From the NCBI RefSeq assembly GCF_021405525.1, contig NZ_JAGQAG010000001.1, positions 2,046,001 through 2,110,000 on the forward strand: DNA of 64,000 nucleotides, written 5' to 3'. The translations under genes and the position numbers were made by a program. Position 1 is the first letter of the stretch, and the number at the start of each line of letters is the position of its first letter. Positions 54,323 to 63,596 of the stretch are shown piece by piece. Source of the DNA: Ruegeria pomeroyi. GTDB taxonomy: Bacteria > Pseudomonadota > Alphaproteobacteria > Rhodobacterales > Rhodobacteraceae. Under the pieces are notes generated by a model that did no database searches, was not told the origin of the DNA, and worked only from the letters and a program-made list of their open reading frames with translations.

Positions 54323-55021
54323 TCAGCCGACCATGCGGTTATGCTTGCGACCGACGAAATCCTTGGCGGTTTCCACCGCAACGGCGGCATCGCGGCAATA
54401 GGCGTCGGCACCGATCGCCTTGCCGAATTCCTCGTTCAGCGGTGCGCCGCCGACCAGAACGATGTAGTCGTCGCGCTTGCCCTGTTCGACCAGCGTGTCG
54501 ATCACCACCTTCATATAGGGCATGGTGGTGGTCAGCAGGGCGGACATGCCCAGAATGTCGGGCTGCTCGTTTTCAAGCGCTTCCAGATAGTTCTCGACCG
54601 GGTTGTTGATGCCAAGGTCGACCACCTCGAAACCGGCGCCTTCCATCATCATCGACACAAGGTTCTTGCCGATGTCGTGAATGTCGCCCTTGACGGTGCC
54701 GATCACCATCTTGCCCACGCGCGGTGCGCCGGTTTCGGCCAGCAGCGGCTTCAGGATGGCCATGCCGCCCTTCATCGCGTTGGCGGCCAGCAGCACTTCG
54801 GGAACGAAGAGGATACCGTCGCGGAAGTCGGCGCCGACGATGGTCATGCCGCCCACCAGAGCCTTGGTCAGAACGTCATAGGGCGCCCAGCCGCGTTCGA
54901 TCAGGATGTTGACGCTTTCTTCGATCTCTTCCTTGAGACCGTCGTAAAGGTCGTCGAACATCTGCTGGACAAGTTCTTCGTCGTCGAGTTCCGACAGGAT
55001 GATGTCTTCTTCTTCCGACAT
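54323..55021 (-). CDS. Corrinoid (B12-binding) methyltransferase protein
   Basis: A 232-residue cobalamin carrier. The N-terminal helical cap (about 20-95) matches the methionine-synthase B12-binding-2 domain. The Rossmann domain has the base-off motif D113-x-H115-x-x-G118 (GDIHDIGKN), where His115 ligates cobalt, followed by SALLTTTM and VLVGGAPL. Such proteins carry methyl groups between a substrate-specific methyltransferase and tetrahydrofolate. No methyltransferase gene is adjacent. The ATG at 55021 is chosen because the frame upstream lacks conservation signals. Confidence 0.92.
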   Translation of the reverse strand: MSEEEDIILSELDDEELVQQMFDDLYDGLKEEIEESVNILIERGWAPYDVLTKALVGGMTIVGADFRDGILFVPEVLLAANAMKGGMAILKPLLAETGAPRVGKMVIGTVKGDIHDIGKNLVSMMMEGAGFEVVDLGINNPVENYLEALENEQPDILGMSALLTTTMPYMKVVIDTLVEQGKRDDYIVLVGGAPLNEEFGKAIGADAYCRDAAVAVETAKDFVGRKHNRMVG

Positions 55022-55263
55022 GGCGCAATTCCTCAATCTTGGGCGGGGCGGGCCCCGGGGGTGCCGTTTTTTTCCTTTTTGCCCGAAGGTCACTTTTCGA
55101 CTGCGTTGATTGCGACATGGGCGGTGTTGCAACCGACCTATAGGATGAAAAATGCCCGAATGATAATGAGTATTGCGCAGCTAGATCATCAATGTCCTGC
55201 ATATACCTGCTGCCGGACAGGTCGCTTGCGACCAGATCGGCGGCATCTTTTGCCTTGCTGGAT

Positions 55264-55278
55264 GTTCGCCGAATGTTC
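55264..55278 (+). promoter_or_regulatory. LexA/SOS box upstream of PA0069-type radical SAM gene
   Basis: GTTC-gccgaat-GTTC is a perfect match to the alphaproteobacterial SOS box GTTC-N7-GTTC. It ends 11 bases before the ATG at 55290, so LexA binding would block transcription initiation of this gene. Confidence 0.75.
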
Positions 55279-55289
55279 TAGTTTTGGGC

Positions 55290-56378
55290 ATGCAGACTCA
55301 CCCCGTACCCCCCTTTATTTCGGCCCGGCCCGTCGGGCGTGGCGCGCGCAGCAACGATGCGGGCCGGTTCGAACCGCTGGATCGCGTGGCCGAACCTGAT
55401 GGTTGGGACCGGGAGGAGGATCTGCCGCCGCTCAGAACCCAGGTCTCGCTGGAAACCGCGCGCAGCCTGATCAGCTATAACCGCTCGCCAGATCTGCCCT
55501 TTGATCGCTCGATCAACCCCTATCGGGGCTGCGAACATGGCTGCGCCTATTGCTTTGCCCGGCCCAGCCACGCCTATCTGGGCCTGTCGCCGGGGCTGGA
55601 TTTCGAAACCCGGCTGGTGGCGCGGCCCAACGCGGCCGAAGTGCTGCGGGCCGAGTTGAGCGCGCGCCGCTACAAGGTGGCGCCCATCGCCATCGGCACC
55701 AATACCGACCCTTATCAGCCGCTGGAAAAGACACATGCGATCACCCGTGGCTGTTTGCAGGTGCTGGAAGCGTTCAACCATCCGGTTGCCATCGTCACGC
55801 GCGGTGCGCTGATCGAACGCGACCTGGACATTCTGGCGCCGATGGCGGCGCGTGGGCTGGTGCGGGTGGGGATCTCGCTCACGACGCTGGATGCGGGGCT
55901 GGCCCGCCGGATGGAGCCGCGCGCGCCATCGCCTGCGCGGCGTCTGGCGATGATCCGGGCGCTCAGCGGGGCTGGGGTGCCGGTGCGGGTGATGACCTCG
56001 CCGCTGATTCCCGGCCTGACCGATCACGAGCTTGAGGCGCTGCTCGCTGCCGGGGCCGAGGCGGGCGCCGATACCGCCAGCTGGATCATGCTGCGGCTGC
56101 CGCGCGAGGTGTCGCCGCTGTGGCAGGAGTGGCTGGCCGAACACGCGCCCGCCCGCGCGGCCAAGGTGATGGCTCGCCTGCGCGAGATGCATGGCGGGCG
56201 CGATTATGACCCGCGCTGGGGTCACCGGATGCGGGGCGAGGGCGAGTATGCCCAGATGATCGCGAAACGGTTCCGCACCGCCTGCAAACGCATCGGGCTG
56301 GCGCAAGAGGCGCCAGCCCTGAGATGCGATCTGTTCCGGGTGCCCCCGCAGCCCGGCGATCAGCTGAGCCTGTTCTGA
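55290..56378 (+). CDS. PA0069-family radical SAM protein with clamp-binding tail
   Basis: A 362-residue protein related to spore photoproduct lyase. The AdoMet iron-sulfur motif is C81-x3-C85-x2-C88 in NPYRGCEHGCAYCFARP; IGTNTDPYQPLE and VGISLTTLD follow as in the PA0069 group. The protein ends in GDQLSLF; QLSLF equals the consensus peptide that binds the bacterial DNA sliding clamp. A perfect LexA box lies just upstream. The combination suggests a DNA-damage role, unproven. ATG is chosen over a TTG six bases earlier. It is alone on its strand between the corrinoid and acidic-protein genes. Confidence 0.88.
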   Translation: MQTHPVPPFISARPVGRGARSNDAGRFEPLDRVAEPDGWDREEDLPPLRTQVSLETARSLISYNRSPDLPFDRSINPYRGCEHGCAYCFARPSHAYLGLSPGLDFETRLVARPNAAEVLRAELSARRYKVAPIAIGTNTDPYQPLEKTHAITRGCLQVLEAFNHPVAIVTRGALIERDLDILAPMAARGLVRVGISLTTLDAGLARRMEPRAPSPARRLAMIRALSGAGVPVRVMTSPLIPGLTDHELEALLAAGAEAGADTASWIMLRLPREVSPLWQEWLAEHAPARAAKVMARLREMHGGRDYDPRWGHRMRGEGEYAQMIAKRFRTACKRIGLAQEAPALRCDLFRVPPQPGDQLSLF

Positions 56379-56391
56379 GCGGGCAGGGTGC

Positions 56392-57573
56392 TCAGTAGGT
56401 CTCGACCAGTTCCGTGTCCTCGACCGGGTCGCTCGCCATCATCTCATAGGCCAGTTCGTCATGCATGGGCTGGGTCATCAGCGCCATCACATCGTTCAGG
56501 TAATACTGGTCGTCACAGATCGGCGGCTGCGGGTCGTCCTCGCACTGGCCGATCAGCTTCAACGAGCCATCGCGGTCATCGCTGCCCTCGTCCCCGACCG
56601 AGGTCAGGCGCAACCCGAAATACTCGCCGCTGAAATCCTCCAGGCTCAGCCCGTCGGGATGCGACAGCGTAAAGCTGGTGGCGCGGATATCGTCGCCATG
56701 CCCGATGCCGTTCTTGCCAATCGAGATGCCGGCATCGAAGCCGTTTGCGGTCTCGCCCGTCTCGCCATCCTGGGCGCCCTCCATATTGGCACCGTTGCCC
56801 AGATTGTTGACCGAACCGGCGGCGAATTTCGATCCGGTGACATCGTCGCCGGTCACGGTCATGCCATCCAGCAGGCTGTCATCGCCAACATTGAAGAACA
56901 GGCCGGTGATATCGCCGATCTGCCCCGTCGCGTCGGGGTCGTCGCCCTCGAGCACTTCAAGATCGACGCGGATCTCACCATTCTCGAGCTGGGTCAGCAC
57001 CACCTCGGTGTTGACCGGACCCTCGATGACAAAGGCGCATTCGTCCTCGTCATGGTCGTCCCCGTCATCGTCCGTGTCGCCGGTGCTGTCGCTGACGGTT
57101 TTGACGATGCCATTGCCGGTGTCGGAATCCACCACCGCGGCCAGGCTGTCGAGGTCGATATCCGAGATGCTGAGCGGCCCGTTCTCTGACCACATGGTGA
57201 AATTGACGGCGCTGACATAGCCGTCGGTCGAGTCCGGGGTTGTACCGAACTGGATGCCCGCATCATAGCCTTCGGCCAGCTGGGCGCCGTTGCTCAGGCT
57301 GTCGACCGCGTCCGGGTTCAGCTGAACATCGGTGACCGGCGACCATTGCGTGCCTTCGTTCTCGGCGGGCCAGATATGCAATCCGTCCAGCGTCGCATCA
57401 TCGTTGAAATTGAAGAAGAACCCGTCGATATCGCCCACCTCGACCGAAGGATCCTCGGACTTGATGTCGATGAACAGCCCGCCGTCGGGCTTTTCCACGA
57501 TGGTGACCAGAAGGCGCGGTTCGCAGCCCAGTGTCACGGTGATCTGTGTTTTTTCTCCAATGGTCCCGGTCAT
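56392..57573 (-). CDS. Acidic protein with an internal duplication, function unknown
   Basis: A 393-residue, strongly acidic protein with no signal peptide or transmembrane segment. Two beta-rich repeats are evident: about 10-160 and 182-345. Each has a VEVGDIDGFFFNF / GQIGDITGLFFNV block, a DDxxLDG turn, a GYDAGIQFG / GFDAGISIG block and an xxxFT segment. An Asp-rich linker (162-178, DTDDDGDDHDEDE) joins them. The Asp-rich turns recall calcium-binding extracellular proteins. I do not recognise a named family. ATG 57573 follows GGGGGA; another ATG lies 12 bases upstream. Confidence 0.75.
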   Translation of the reverse strand: MTGTIGEKTQITVTLGCEPRLLVTIVEKPDGGLFIDIKSEDPSVEVGDIDGFFFNFNDDATLDGLHIWPAENEGTQWSPVTDVQLNPDAVDSLSNGAQLAEGYDAGIQFGTTPDSTDGYVSAVNFTMWSENGPLSISDIDLDSLAAVVDSDTGNGIVKTVSDSTGDTDDDGDDHDEDECAFVIEGPVNTEVVLTQLENGEIRVDLEVLEGDDPDATGQIGDITGLFFNVGDDSLLDGMTVTGDDVTGSKFAAGSVNNLGNGANMEGAQDGETGETANGFDAGISIGKNGIGHGDDIRATSFTLSHPDGLSLEDFSGEYFGLRLTSVGDEGSDDRDGSLKLIGQCEDDPQPPICDDQYYLNDVMALMTQPMHDELAYEMMASDPVEDTELVETY

Positions 57574-57825
57574 GAAATCCCCCATTCGAAATCCGAACCC
57601 GAAACTATGAATTGCGCTGAGTTGCTGCCACGAAAATGACGCATTCGGCGCGGGAAACAGGGTTCTGCGGCCGGGAATGTTTCACATGGGGCGACGATGC
57701 CGCTCCCCGGCGCTGATAGCAGCCGCGAGCGAAAAAACGTTTTGGTGCTGAGCCGCAAAGGGACGGTCGGGGGATTCGCCCCGTTCCTTCATCCTGCCGC
57801 TTGAACCGGATCGCAAACAGGCACA
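57574..57825. other. Intergenic stretch without recognised elements
   Basis: About 250 bases between the acidic-protein start and the gltA terminator. It should hold the promoter of the acidic-protein gene, but I could not identify convincing hexamers, repeats or a small gene. Confidence 0.4.
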
Positions 57826-57857
57826 GAAAAACCCCGGCGGAGGGCTCCGCCGGGGCT
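57826..57857 (-). terminator. Rho-independent terminator of gltA
   Basis: An 11-bp perfect stem CCCCGGCGGAG/CTCCGCCGGGG (57832-57842 with 57845-57855) is followed on the minus strand by TTTTTC, 22 bases after the gltA stop. Confidence 0.92.
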
Positions 57858-57878
57858 TGTAACCGGATCGACCGCGGA

Positions 57879-59174
57879 TCAGCGGTCTTCGATATCCACA
57901 TAGTCGCGCGCGGTCGAGCCGAGGTACAGCTGACGCGGGCGGCCGATCTTGTGCTGCGGGTCGGCCAGCTGCTCTTTCCACTGGCTGACCCAGCCCACGG
58001 TCCGCGACACGGCGAAGATGGGCGTGAACATCGAGGTGGGGAAGCCCATCGCCTCGAGGATGATACCCGAATAGAAATCGACATTCGGGAACAGCTTTTT
58101 CTCGGCGAAATAGTCGTCGGCCAGCGCCGCGCGTTCCAGTTCCTTGGCGGTGGCCAGGATCGGGTTGTTTTCCACGCCCAGCAGATCCAGCACCTCGTCG
58201 GCGGACTGTTTCATCACCGTCGCGCGCGGGTCGAAGTTCTTGTAGACCCGGTGGCCAAAGCCCATCAGGCGGAACGGGTCGTTCTTGTCCTTGGCGCGGG
58301 CGATGTATTCGGGGATGCGGTCGGGCGAGCCGATCTCCTTCAGCATCTCCAGGCAAGCCTGGTTGGCGCCGCCATGGGCGGGACCCCACAGACAGGCGAT
58401 ACCGGCGGCGATACAGGCAAACGGGTTCGCGCCCGAGGACGACGCCAGACGAACGGTCGAGGTCGAGGCGTTCTGCTCGTGATCGGCATGCAGGGTGAAA
58501 ATCCGGTCCATGGCGCGGGCCAGGATCGGGTCGACATGGTAATGCTCGGCCGGCACGGCAAAGCACATTTGCAGGAAGTTGGCCGCGTAATCCAGATCGT
58601 TGCGCGGATACATGAACGGTTGACCGATCGAATACTTGTACGCCATCGCCGCGATGGTCGGCATCTTGGCGATCAGGCGGTGGCTGGCGATCTCGCGCTG
58701 ATGCGGGTCGGCGATATCGGTCGAGTCGTGGTAGAAGGCCGACATCGCGCCGACCACGCCCACCATGGTTGCCATAGGATGCGCATCCCGGCGGAAGCCG
58801 CGGAAGAAATAGTGCATCTGCTCATGGATCATTGTGTGGCGGGTGATCGTAGTCTCGAACTTCTCCAGATCGGCTGCTGTCGGCAGTTCACCGTATAGCA
58901 GCAGATAGCAGACCTCGAGGTAATGCGATTTTGCCGCCAGCTGGTCGATTGGATAGCCCCGGTGCAGCAGCTCGCCCAGTTCGCCGTCGATATAGGTGAT
59001 GGTGCTGTCGCAACTGGCGGTCGAGGTGAAACCGGGATCATAGGTGAACACGCCCGCCTGGCCATAGAGTTTGCGGATGTCGATCACATCCGGGCCTGTC
59101 GAGGGCGAAAGGATTGGCAAATCGTAGGATTGGCCGTTCAGGCTGAGCGTGGCGGTTTTCTTGTCTTCAGTCAT
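57879..59174 (-). CDS. gltA: Citrate synthase, type II
   Basis: The 431-residue enzyme condenses oxaloacetate and acetyl-CoA to citrate, entering the TCA cycle. Catalytic residues are H267 (GPAHGGAN), H308 (GFGHRVYK) and D366 (NVDFYSG). The N-terminal extension with [18 protein letters not shown] is the hexameric, NADH-sensitive type common in Gram-negatives. GGAAGGG precedes the ATG. gltX lies upstream on the same strand with a 123-base gap, and the gene has its own terminator. Confidence 0.98.
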   Translation of the reverse strand: MTEDKKTATLSLNGQSYDLPILSPSTGPDVIDIRKLYGQAGVFTYDPGFTSTASCDSTITYIDGELGELLHRGYPIDQLAAKSHYLEVCYLLLYGELPTAADLEKFETTITRHTMIHEQMHYFFRGFRRDAHPMATMVGVVGAMSAFYHDSTDIADPHQREIASHRLIAKMPTIAAMAYKYSIGQPFMYPRNDLDYAANFLQMCFAVPAEHYHVDPILARAMDRIFTLHADHEQNASTSTVRLASSSGANPFACIAAGIACLWGPAHGGANQACLEMLKEIGSPDRIPEYIARAKDKNDPFRLMGFGHRVYKNFDPRATVMKQSADEVLDLLGVENNPILATAKELERAALADDYFAEKKLFPNVDFYSGIILEAMGFPTSMFTPIFAVSRTVGWVSQWKEQLADPQHKIGRPRQLYLGSTARDYVDIEDR

Positions 59175-59297
59175 CGATTTCCCTTCCTCATGGCAGGCAC
59201 GGACACGGGCGGAGTCCCACGCATCGCATGCGTCAGGGCCTGCGCACAGCCGCGCAAGCCCAGGTCTTAACCGCGCAACATTGCCTGATCGTGAATG

Positions 59298-60704
59298 TCA
59301 GGCTGCGTTCGCCGCGTCCCGGAGACGGGCCAGACTTTCGTCCCGGCCCAGCACCAGCATCATGTCGAATACCGAAGGCGTCACGGCCCGTCCGGCAAGC
59401 GCGGCCCGAAGGGGCGCGGCAAGCTTGCCGAACTTGGTTCCATGCGCCTCGGCAAAAGCGTTCAACGCTTCTTCCAGACACTCTCTCGTCCAGCTAGCAT
59501 TTTGCAACTGCGGCGTCAATTCTGTCAGTATACCATCGGATACACTGGCCAGGGCCGCCGCTGCCTTCTCATCTGGCTCGATCGGGCGAGTGGCGAGGAT
59601 AAATGAAGCTTTTTCAAGAAGTTCAGGGAAGGTACGTGCCCGATCCTTGAGGCAATACATCGCACGTTCCAGATCACTGGATTGTGTGTCGGTAAGAGCT
59701 GGAAGATCTGCTGCCGCAAGATAGGCCTGAATCTCTTGCTGCAACGCAGCGTCATCTGAGGCGGCAATGTGCTGACCGCTCAGATTTTCCAGCTTTTTCA
59801 GGTCGAACCGGGCAGGGGATTTGCCGATTCCATCAAGATCGAACCATTCGCGCGCCTGCGCGTCGGTAAAGAACTCGTCGTCGCCATGGCTCCAGCCCAG
59901 CCGCGCCAGATAATTGCGCATGCCTGCGGCGGGATAGCCCATGGCCTGGTATTCCTGCGCCCCCAGGGCGCCGTGGCGCTTGGACAGTTTCTTGCCGTCG
60001 GGGCCGTGGATCAGCGGGATATGAGCCCAGACCGGAACGTCCCAGCCCATCGCCTGATAGATCATCATCTGGCGGGCGGCGTTGTTCAGATGGTCGTCGC
60101 CCCGGATCACATGGGTCACCCCCATGTCGTGGTCATCCACCACCACCGCCAGCATATAGACCGGTGTCCCGTCCGAGCGCAGCAGCACCATGTCGTCAAG
60201 CTGGTCGTTGCGGATGGTCACATCGCCCTGCACCCGGTCGCGGATCACGGTTTCGCCGCTCTCGGGCGCCTTGATGCGGATCACATAGGGCCGGTCGGGA
60301 TGGGTCGCCGGATCGACGTCGCGCCAGGGACTGCGGAACAGGGTCGAGCGTTTCTCGGCCTGGGCGGCCTCGCGAAAGGCCTGGATTTCGTCCTGCGTCG
60401 AGAAGCACTTATAGGCCTTGCCCTGGGCCAGCAGCTCCAGCGCCACCTCGGCATGGCGCGGCGCGCGCTCGAACTGGCTGATCACCTCGCCGTCATGGTC
60501 CAGCCCCAGCCAGGCCATGCCCTGAAGGATCGCCGCCGTCGCCTCGGGGGTTGAGCGCGCCCGGTCGGTATCCTCGATCCGGAGCAGGAACTTGCCCCCG
60601 CGCCCCCGCGCGTAAAGCCAGTTGAACAGCGCCGTGCGGGCGCCGCCGATATGCAGGAAACCGGTGGGAGAAGGGGCAAAGCGGGTGACGACCTGATCCG
60701 GCAT
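59298..60704 (-). CDS. gltX: Glutamyl-tRNA synthetase
   Basis: The 468-residue class I synthetase charges tRNA-Glu (and in most alphaproteobacteria also tRNA-Gln). The HIGH motif appears as HIGG at 18-21 ([11 protein letters not shown]) and KMSKS as KKLSKRHG near 240. The anticodon-binding C-terminal domain is complete. The stretch coding for about residues 305-405 (59490-59790) has lower GC and different codon choice than the rest of the gene, as if replaced by recombination. The start shows no strong Shine-Dalgarno. It is divergent from comEC. Confidence 0.96.
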   Translation of the reverse strand: MPDQVVTRFAPSPTGFLHIGGARTALFNWLYARGRGGKFLLRIEDTDRARSTPEATAAILQGMAWLGLDHDGEVISQFERAPRHAEVALELLAQGKAYKCFSTQDEIQAFREAAQAEKRSTLFRSPWRDVDPATHPDRPYVIRIKAPESGETVIRDRVQGDVTIRNDQLDDMVLLRSDGTPVYMLAVVVDDHDMGVTHVIRGDDHLNNAARQMMIYQAMGWDVPVWAHIPLIHGPDGKKLSKRHGALGAQEYQAMGYPAAGMRNYLARLGWSHGDDEFFTDAQAREWFDLDGIGKSPARFDLKKLENLSGQHIAASDDAALQQEIQAYLAAADLPALTDTQSSDLERAMYCLKDRARTFPELLEKASFILATRPIEPDEKAAAALASVSDGILTELTPQLQNASWTRECLEEALNAFAEAHGTKFGKLAAPLRAALAGRAVTPSVFDMMLVLGRDESLARLRDAANAA

Positions 60705-60785
60705 TAGGGCAATTTACCTTTTGGTAACCGTGAAGGGGCTAGGGTTCTGCGGTCTGTCTAACGAGCCGGACGAGTGGGAGCAAGC

Positions 60786-62828
60786 ATGCGCGTTCTGCCA
60801 CGGATCGAGGCCGCGCTGCTGGCGCAGCGGGGGTATCTGTTTCCCTGGGTGCCGGTCTGTCTGGCGCTGGGGATCGGCGGCTATTTCCTGCTGCGCGTTG
60901 AACCGGGCCCGATCCACTATGCTCTGATCGCCGGGATTGGCGTGTTGCAAGGCCTCTGGGCGCTGCTCCGTCCCGGTGCCTGGTCGCCGCTGGGCTGGGC
61001 GCTGGCGCTGATCGCGGCGGGGTTTGTTCTGGCGGGTGCGCGCGCGCATCAGGTCGCCGCCCCGGTGATCGAAGGGCGCTACTATGGTCCGGTCGAGGGC
61101 AGGGTGGTCGCGCTGGACCGGTCCGCCTCGGACAAGCTGAGGGTGACGCTGGATCAGGTGCGGCTGGATCGCTGGATGCCGGCAGGGTCGCCGCGCCATG
61201 TGCGTATCTCGCTGCATGGTGACGAGCGTGTGCCGACACCCGGCAGCCGGATCATGACCACCGCGCATCTGTCACCACCGCAGGGGCCGGTCGAGCCGGG
61301 CGGCTTCGATTTCCGCCGCCATGCCTGGTTTCAGGGTCTGGGCGCGATCGGATATACCCGCGTTCCGGTGCTGCTGGCGCGTCCGCCTGACCGGGCCGAG
61401 CGTGACATGAGCGTGTTCGCCCTGCGCATGGCGGCCTCGATTCATATCCGCGAGCAACTGCCGGGCGATGTGGGCGGCTTTGCTGCCGCTGTCACCACCG
61501 GCGACCGTAGCGGCGTGAGCCAGGGCGCGCTTGATGCGCTGAGGGCCAGCAATCTGGCGCATCTTCTGGCGATCTCGGGCCTGCATATGGGGCTGCTGGC
61601 GGGGTTTGTCTTTACCGCGCTGCGGGTGGCACTGTCGCTGATCCCGCCTTTGGCGCTGCGCCTGCCGGTGCGCAAGCTGGCCGCGCTTGGCGCTTTGACA
61701 GTGGCTGCGGGCTATCTGGCGCTGTCAGGCGGCAATGTGGCGACCCAGCGTGCCTTTGTGATGGTGGCGGTGATGCTCTGCGCCATTCTGGTCGACCGGC
61801 GGGCGCTGTCGATGCGGGCGGTGGCGATGGCCGCGCTGATCGTGCTGGTCCTGCGGCCCGAGGCGCTGCTGGGCCCGGGCTTTCAGATGAGCTTTGCCGC
61901 CACTGTGGCGCTGGTCGCCGTGTTCGGCTGGCTGCGCGAGGCCGAGATCGGGTTGGGGCCGCGCTGGCTGAATCCGGTGGTGGGGGTGGTGATTTCCTCG
62001 GCGGTGGCGGGGCTGGCGACGGCGCCGATCGGGGCTGCGCATTTCAATACGCTGGCCCATTACGGGCTGGTGGCCAATCTGCTCTCGGTGCCGCTGATGG
62101 GGCTGGTGGTGATCCCGGCGGCGGTGCTGGCGCTGGTGCTGGCGCCGCTCGGGCTCGACTGGATCGGGCTCGAGGTGATGGGGCTGGGCCTGCGCTGGAT
62201 CCTGGGCGTGGCCGATTGGGTTGCGGGGCTGGAGGGTGCGCGGGGCTACGTGATGCGGCCCGATTGGGTGGTGTTGCCGATATTGTCGCTGGGCGCGCTC
62301 TGGCTGGTGCTGTGGCGCGGGCGGGCACGGCTGGCGGGCGTGCCGGCGATGGCGGCGGCCTTCTGGCTCTGGTCCGGGGCAGAGCGGCCCGGCGTGCTGA
62401 TCGCCGATACCGGTGGGCTGGTGGGGGTGATGACCGACACGGGCCGCGCGCTGAGCAAGCCGCGCGGGGCGGGCTTCATCGCCGGGGTATGGCTGGAAAA
62501 CGATGGCGACGGCGCCGACCAGATGGCGGCGGCGGCGCGCTGGCCAGGAGAGGATATGCTGCGCAAGATACGTGTCGGCGAGGTCGAGATCTTGCATGTG
62601 ACCGGCAAGCGCGCGGCGCAGGGGGTGCGCGGCTGTGACGGGACGCAACTGATCGTCTCGGCCGTCCCGCTTGCGGTGAGCGGACCATGCGAGGTCTATG
62701 ACCCAAAGCGGCTGGCCCTGACCGGCGCGCTCAGCATCGGACCAGAGGGAATGGAAAGCGCCGCACGCCTGGCTGGGCGGCGCCTGTGGAACGACGCCGC
62801 GCATCGGACCGCAAACGCGGATCAGTAA
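60786..62828 (+). CDS. comEC: ComEC/Rec2-family DNA uptake membrane protein
   Basis: A 680-residue polytopic protein of the competence channel family. The N-terminal OB-like DUF4131 region (about 35-190) and the Competence domain with [25 protein letters not shown] (about 255-279) are clear. The usual C-terminal metallo-beta-lactamase-like nuclease is reduced: no HxHxDH is present, and the tail of about 170 residues starts [20 protein letters not shown]. This short form is frequent in alphaproteobacteria. GGGAG precedes ATG 60786. The stop overlaps the convergent lexA stop by 7 bases. Confidence 0.9.
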   Translation: MRVLPRIEAALLAQRGYLFPWVPVCLALGIGGYFLLRVEPGPIHYALIAGIGVLQGLWALLRPGAWSPLGWALALIAAGFVLAGARAHQVAAPVIEGRYYGPVEGRVVALDRSASDKLRVTLDQVRLDRWMPAGSPRHVRISLHGDERVPTPGSRIMTTAHLSPPQGPVEPGGFDFRRHAWFQGLGAIGYTRVPVLLARPPDRAERDMSVFALRMAASIHIREQLPGDVGGFAAAVTTGDRSGVSQGALDALRASNLAHLLAISGLHMGLLAGFVFTALRVALSLIPPLALRLPVRKLAALGALTVAAGYLALSGGNVATQRAFVMVAVMLCAILVDRRALSMRAVAMAALIVLVLRPEALLGPGFQMSFAATVALVAVFGWLREAEIGLGPRWLNPVVGVVISSAVAGLATAPIGAAHFNTLAHYGLVANLLSVPLMGLVVIPAAVLALVLAPLGLDWIGLEVMGLGLRWILGVADWVAGLEGARGYVMRPDWVVLPILSLGALWLVLWRGRARLAGVPAMAAAFWLWSGAERPGVLIADTGGLVGVMTDTGRALSKPRGAGFIAGVWLENDGDGADQMAAAARWPGEDMLRKIRVGEVEILHVTGKRAAQGVRGCDGTQLIVSAVPLAVSGPCEVYDPKRLALTGALSIGPEGMESAARLAGRRLWNDAAHRTANADQ

Positions 62829-63517
62829 GTGCGGATCAAGCCGACAAGCCGGCCCTGTACCCGCACACGCTCCGAAGGCAGCACGCGGGTCTCGTAAGCC
62901 GGGTTCGCCGCCTCGAGCGCAATACTGGCGCCACGGCGGTAGAAGCGTTTCAGCGTTGCCTCGCTGTCATCGACCAGCGCCACCACGATATCGCCATTGT
63001 CGGCGGTCGAGGTCTCGCGGATCACCACCACGTCGCCATCGTTGATCCCGGCCTCGATCATCGAATCGCCCTTGACCTCGAGCGCGTAATGTTCGCCCTG
63101 GCCGACCATGCTGCCGGGGACCGCCACCTGATGCGAGACCTGGCTGATCGCCTCGATCGGTACACCGGCGGCGATGCGGCCCATCACCGGCAGTTCCAGC
63201 GCATGGATGGTCACCGGTTCGGCATTGGCGGGGCGGGGCCGGTCGGGCCGGTCGCCGTCGATCACGCGGGGCTGAAAGCCCACCGTGGGTTCGCCGCCCA
63301 GGCTCTCGGGCAGTTTCACGATCTCGATGGCGCGGGCGCGGTGGGCGAGACGGCGGATAAAGCCGCGCTCCTCCAGCGCGGTGATCAAGCGGTGAATGCC
63401 CGATTTCGAGCGCAAATCCAGCGCCAGCTTCATTTCGTCGAAACTGGGCGGCACGCCATCCGCTTGCAGTCTTTTGTGAATGAATTCCAGCAGATCGAGT
63501 TGCTTCTTTGTCAGCAT
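62822..63517 (-). CDS. lexA: SOS repressor LexA
   Basis: The 231-residue repressor has an N-terminal winged helix (about 1-65), the autocleavage site Ala117-Gly118 in RIAAGVP, and the Ser152/Lys190 dyad ([15 protein letters not shown]). It represses DNA-damage genes until RecA filaments trigger cleavage. A SOS box lies 33 bases upstream, so it represses itself. The ATG at 63517 is preferred to one 21 bases earlier because [13 protein letters not shown] is the conserved beginning. It follows moeA on the same strand. Confidence 0.97.
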   Translation of the reverse strand: MLTKKQLDLLEFIHKRLQADGVPPSFDEMKLALDLRSKSGIHRLITALEERGFIRRLAHRARAIEIVKLPESLGGEPTVGFQPRVIDGDRPDRPRPANAEPVTIHALELPVMGRIAAGVPIEAISQVSHQVAVPGSMVGQGEHYALEVKGDSMIEAGINDGDVVVIRETSTADNGDIVVALVDDSEATLKRFYRRGASIALEAANPAYETRVLPSERVRVQGRLVGLIRTY

Positions 63518-63550
63518 TCCCCATACCTCTCCGGTCACGCGTTTACATTT

Positions 63551-63565
63551 GTTCTACGCATGTTC
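63551..63565 (-). promoter_or_regulatory. LexA/SOS box of lexA
   Basis: GTTC-tacgcat-GTTC (plus-strand reading) matches the alphaproteobacterial LexA operator GTTC-N7-GTTC. It is located 33 bases upstream of the lexA start codon within the gap to moeA, consistent with autoregulation. Confidence 0.85.
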
Positions 63566-63596
63566 CTGTTTTGTGTCAACAATTCAGGTCAAAGGA

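Noticed and set aside
55022-55263. A cobalamin riboswitch upstream of the corrinoid-protein gene
   Set aside because: No B12-box-like conserved segment or long structured leader could be recognised in this gap.
60744-60758. GTTC-N7-TGTC upstream of comEC as a possible SOS box
   Set aside because: The second half-site differs at two of four bases from GTTC.
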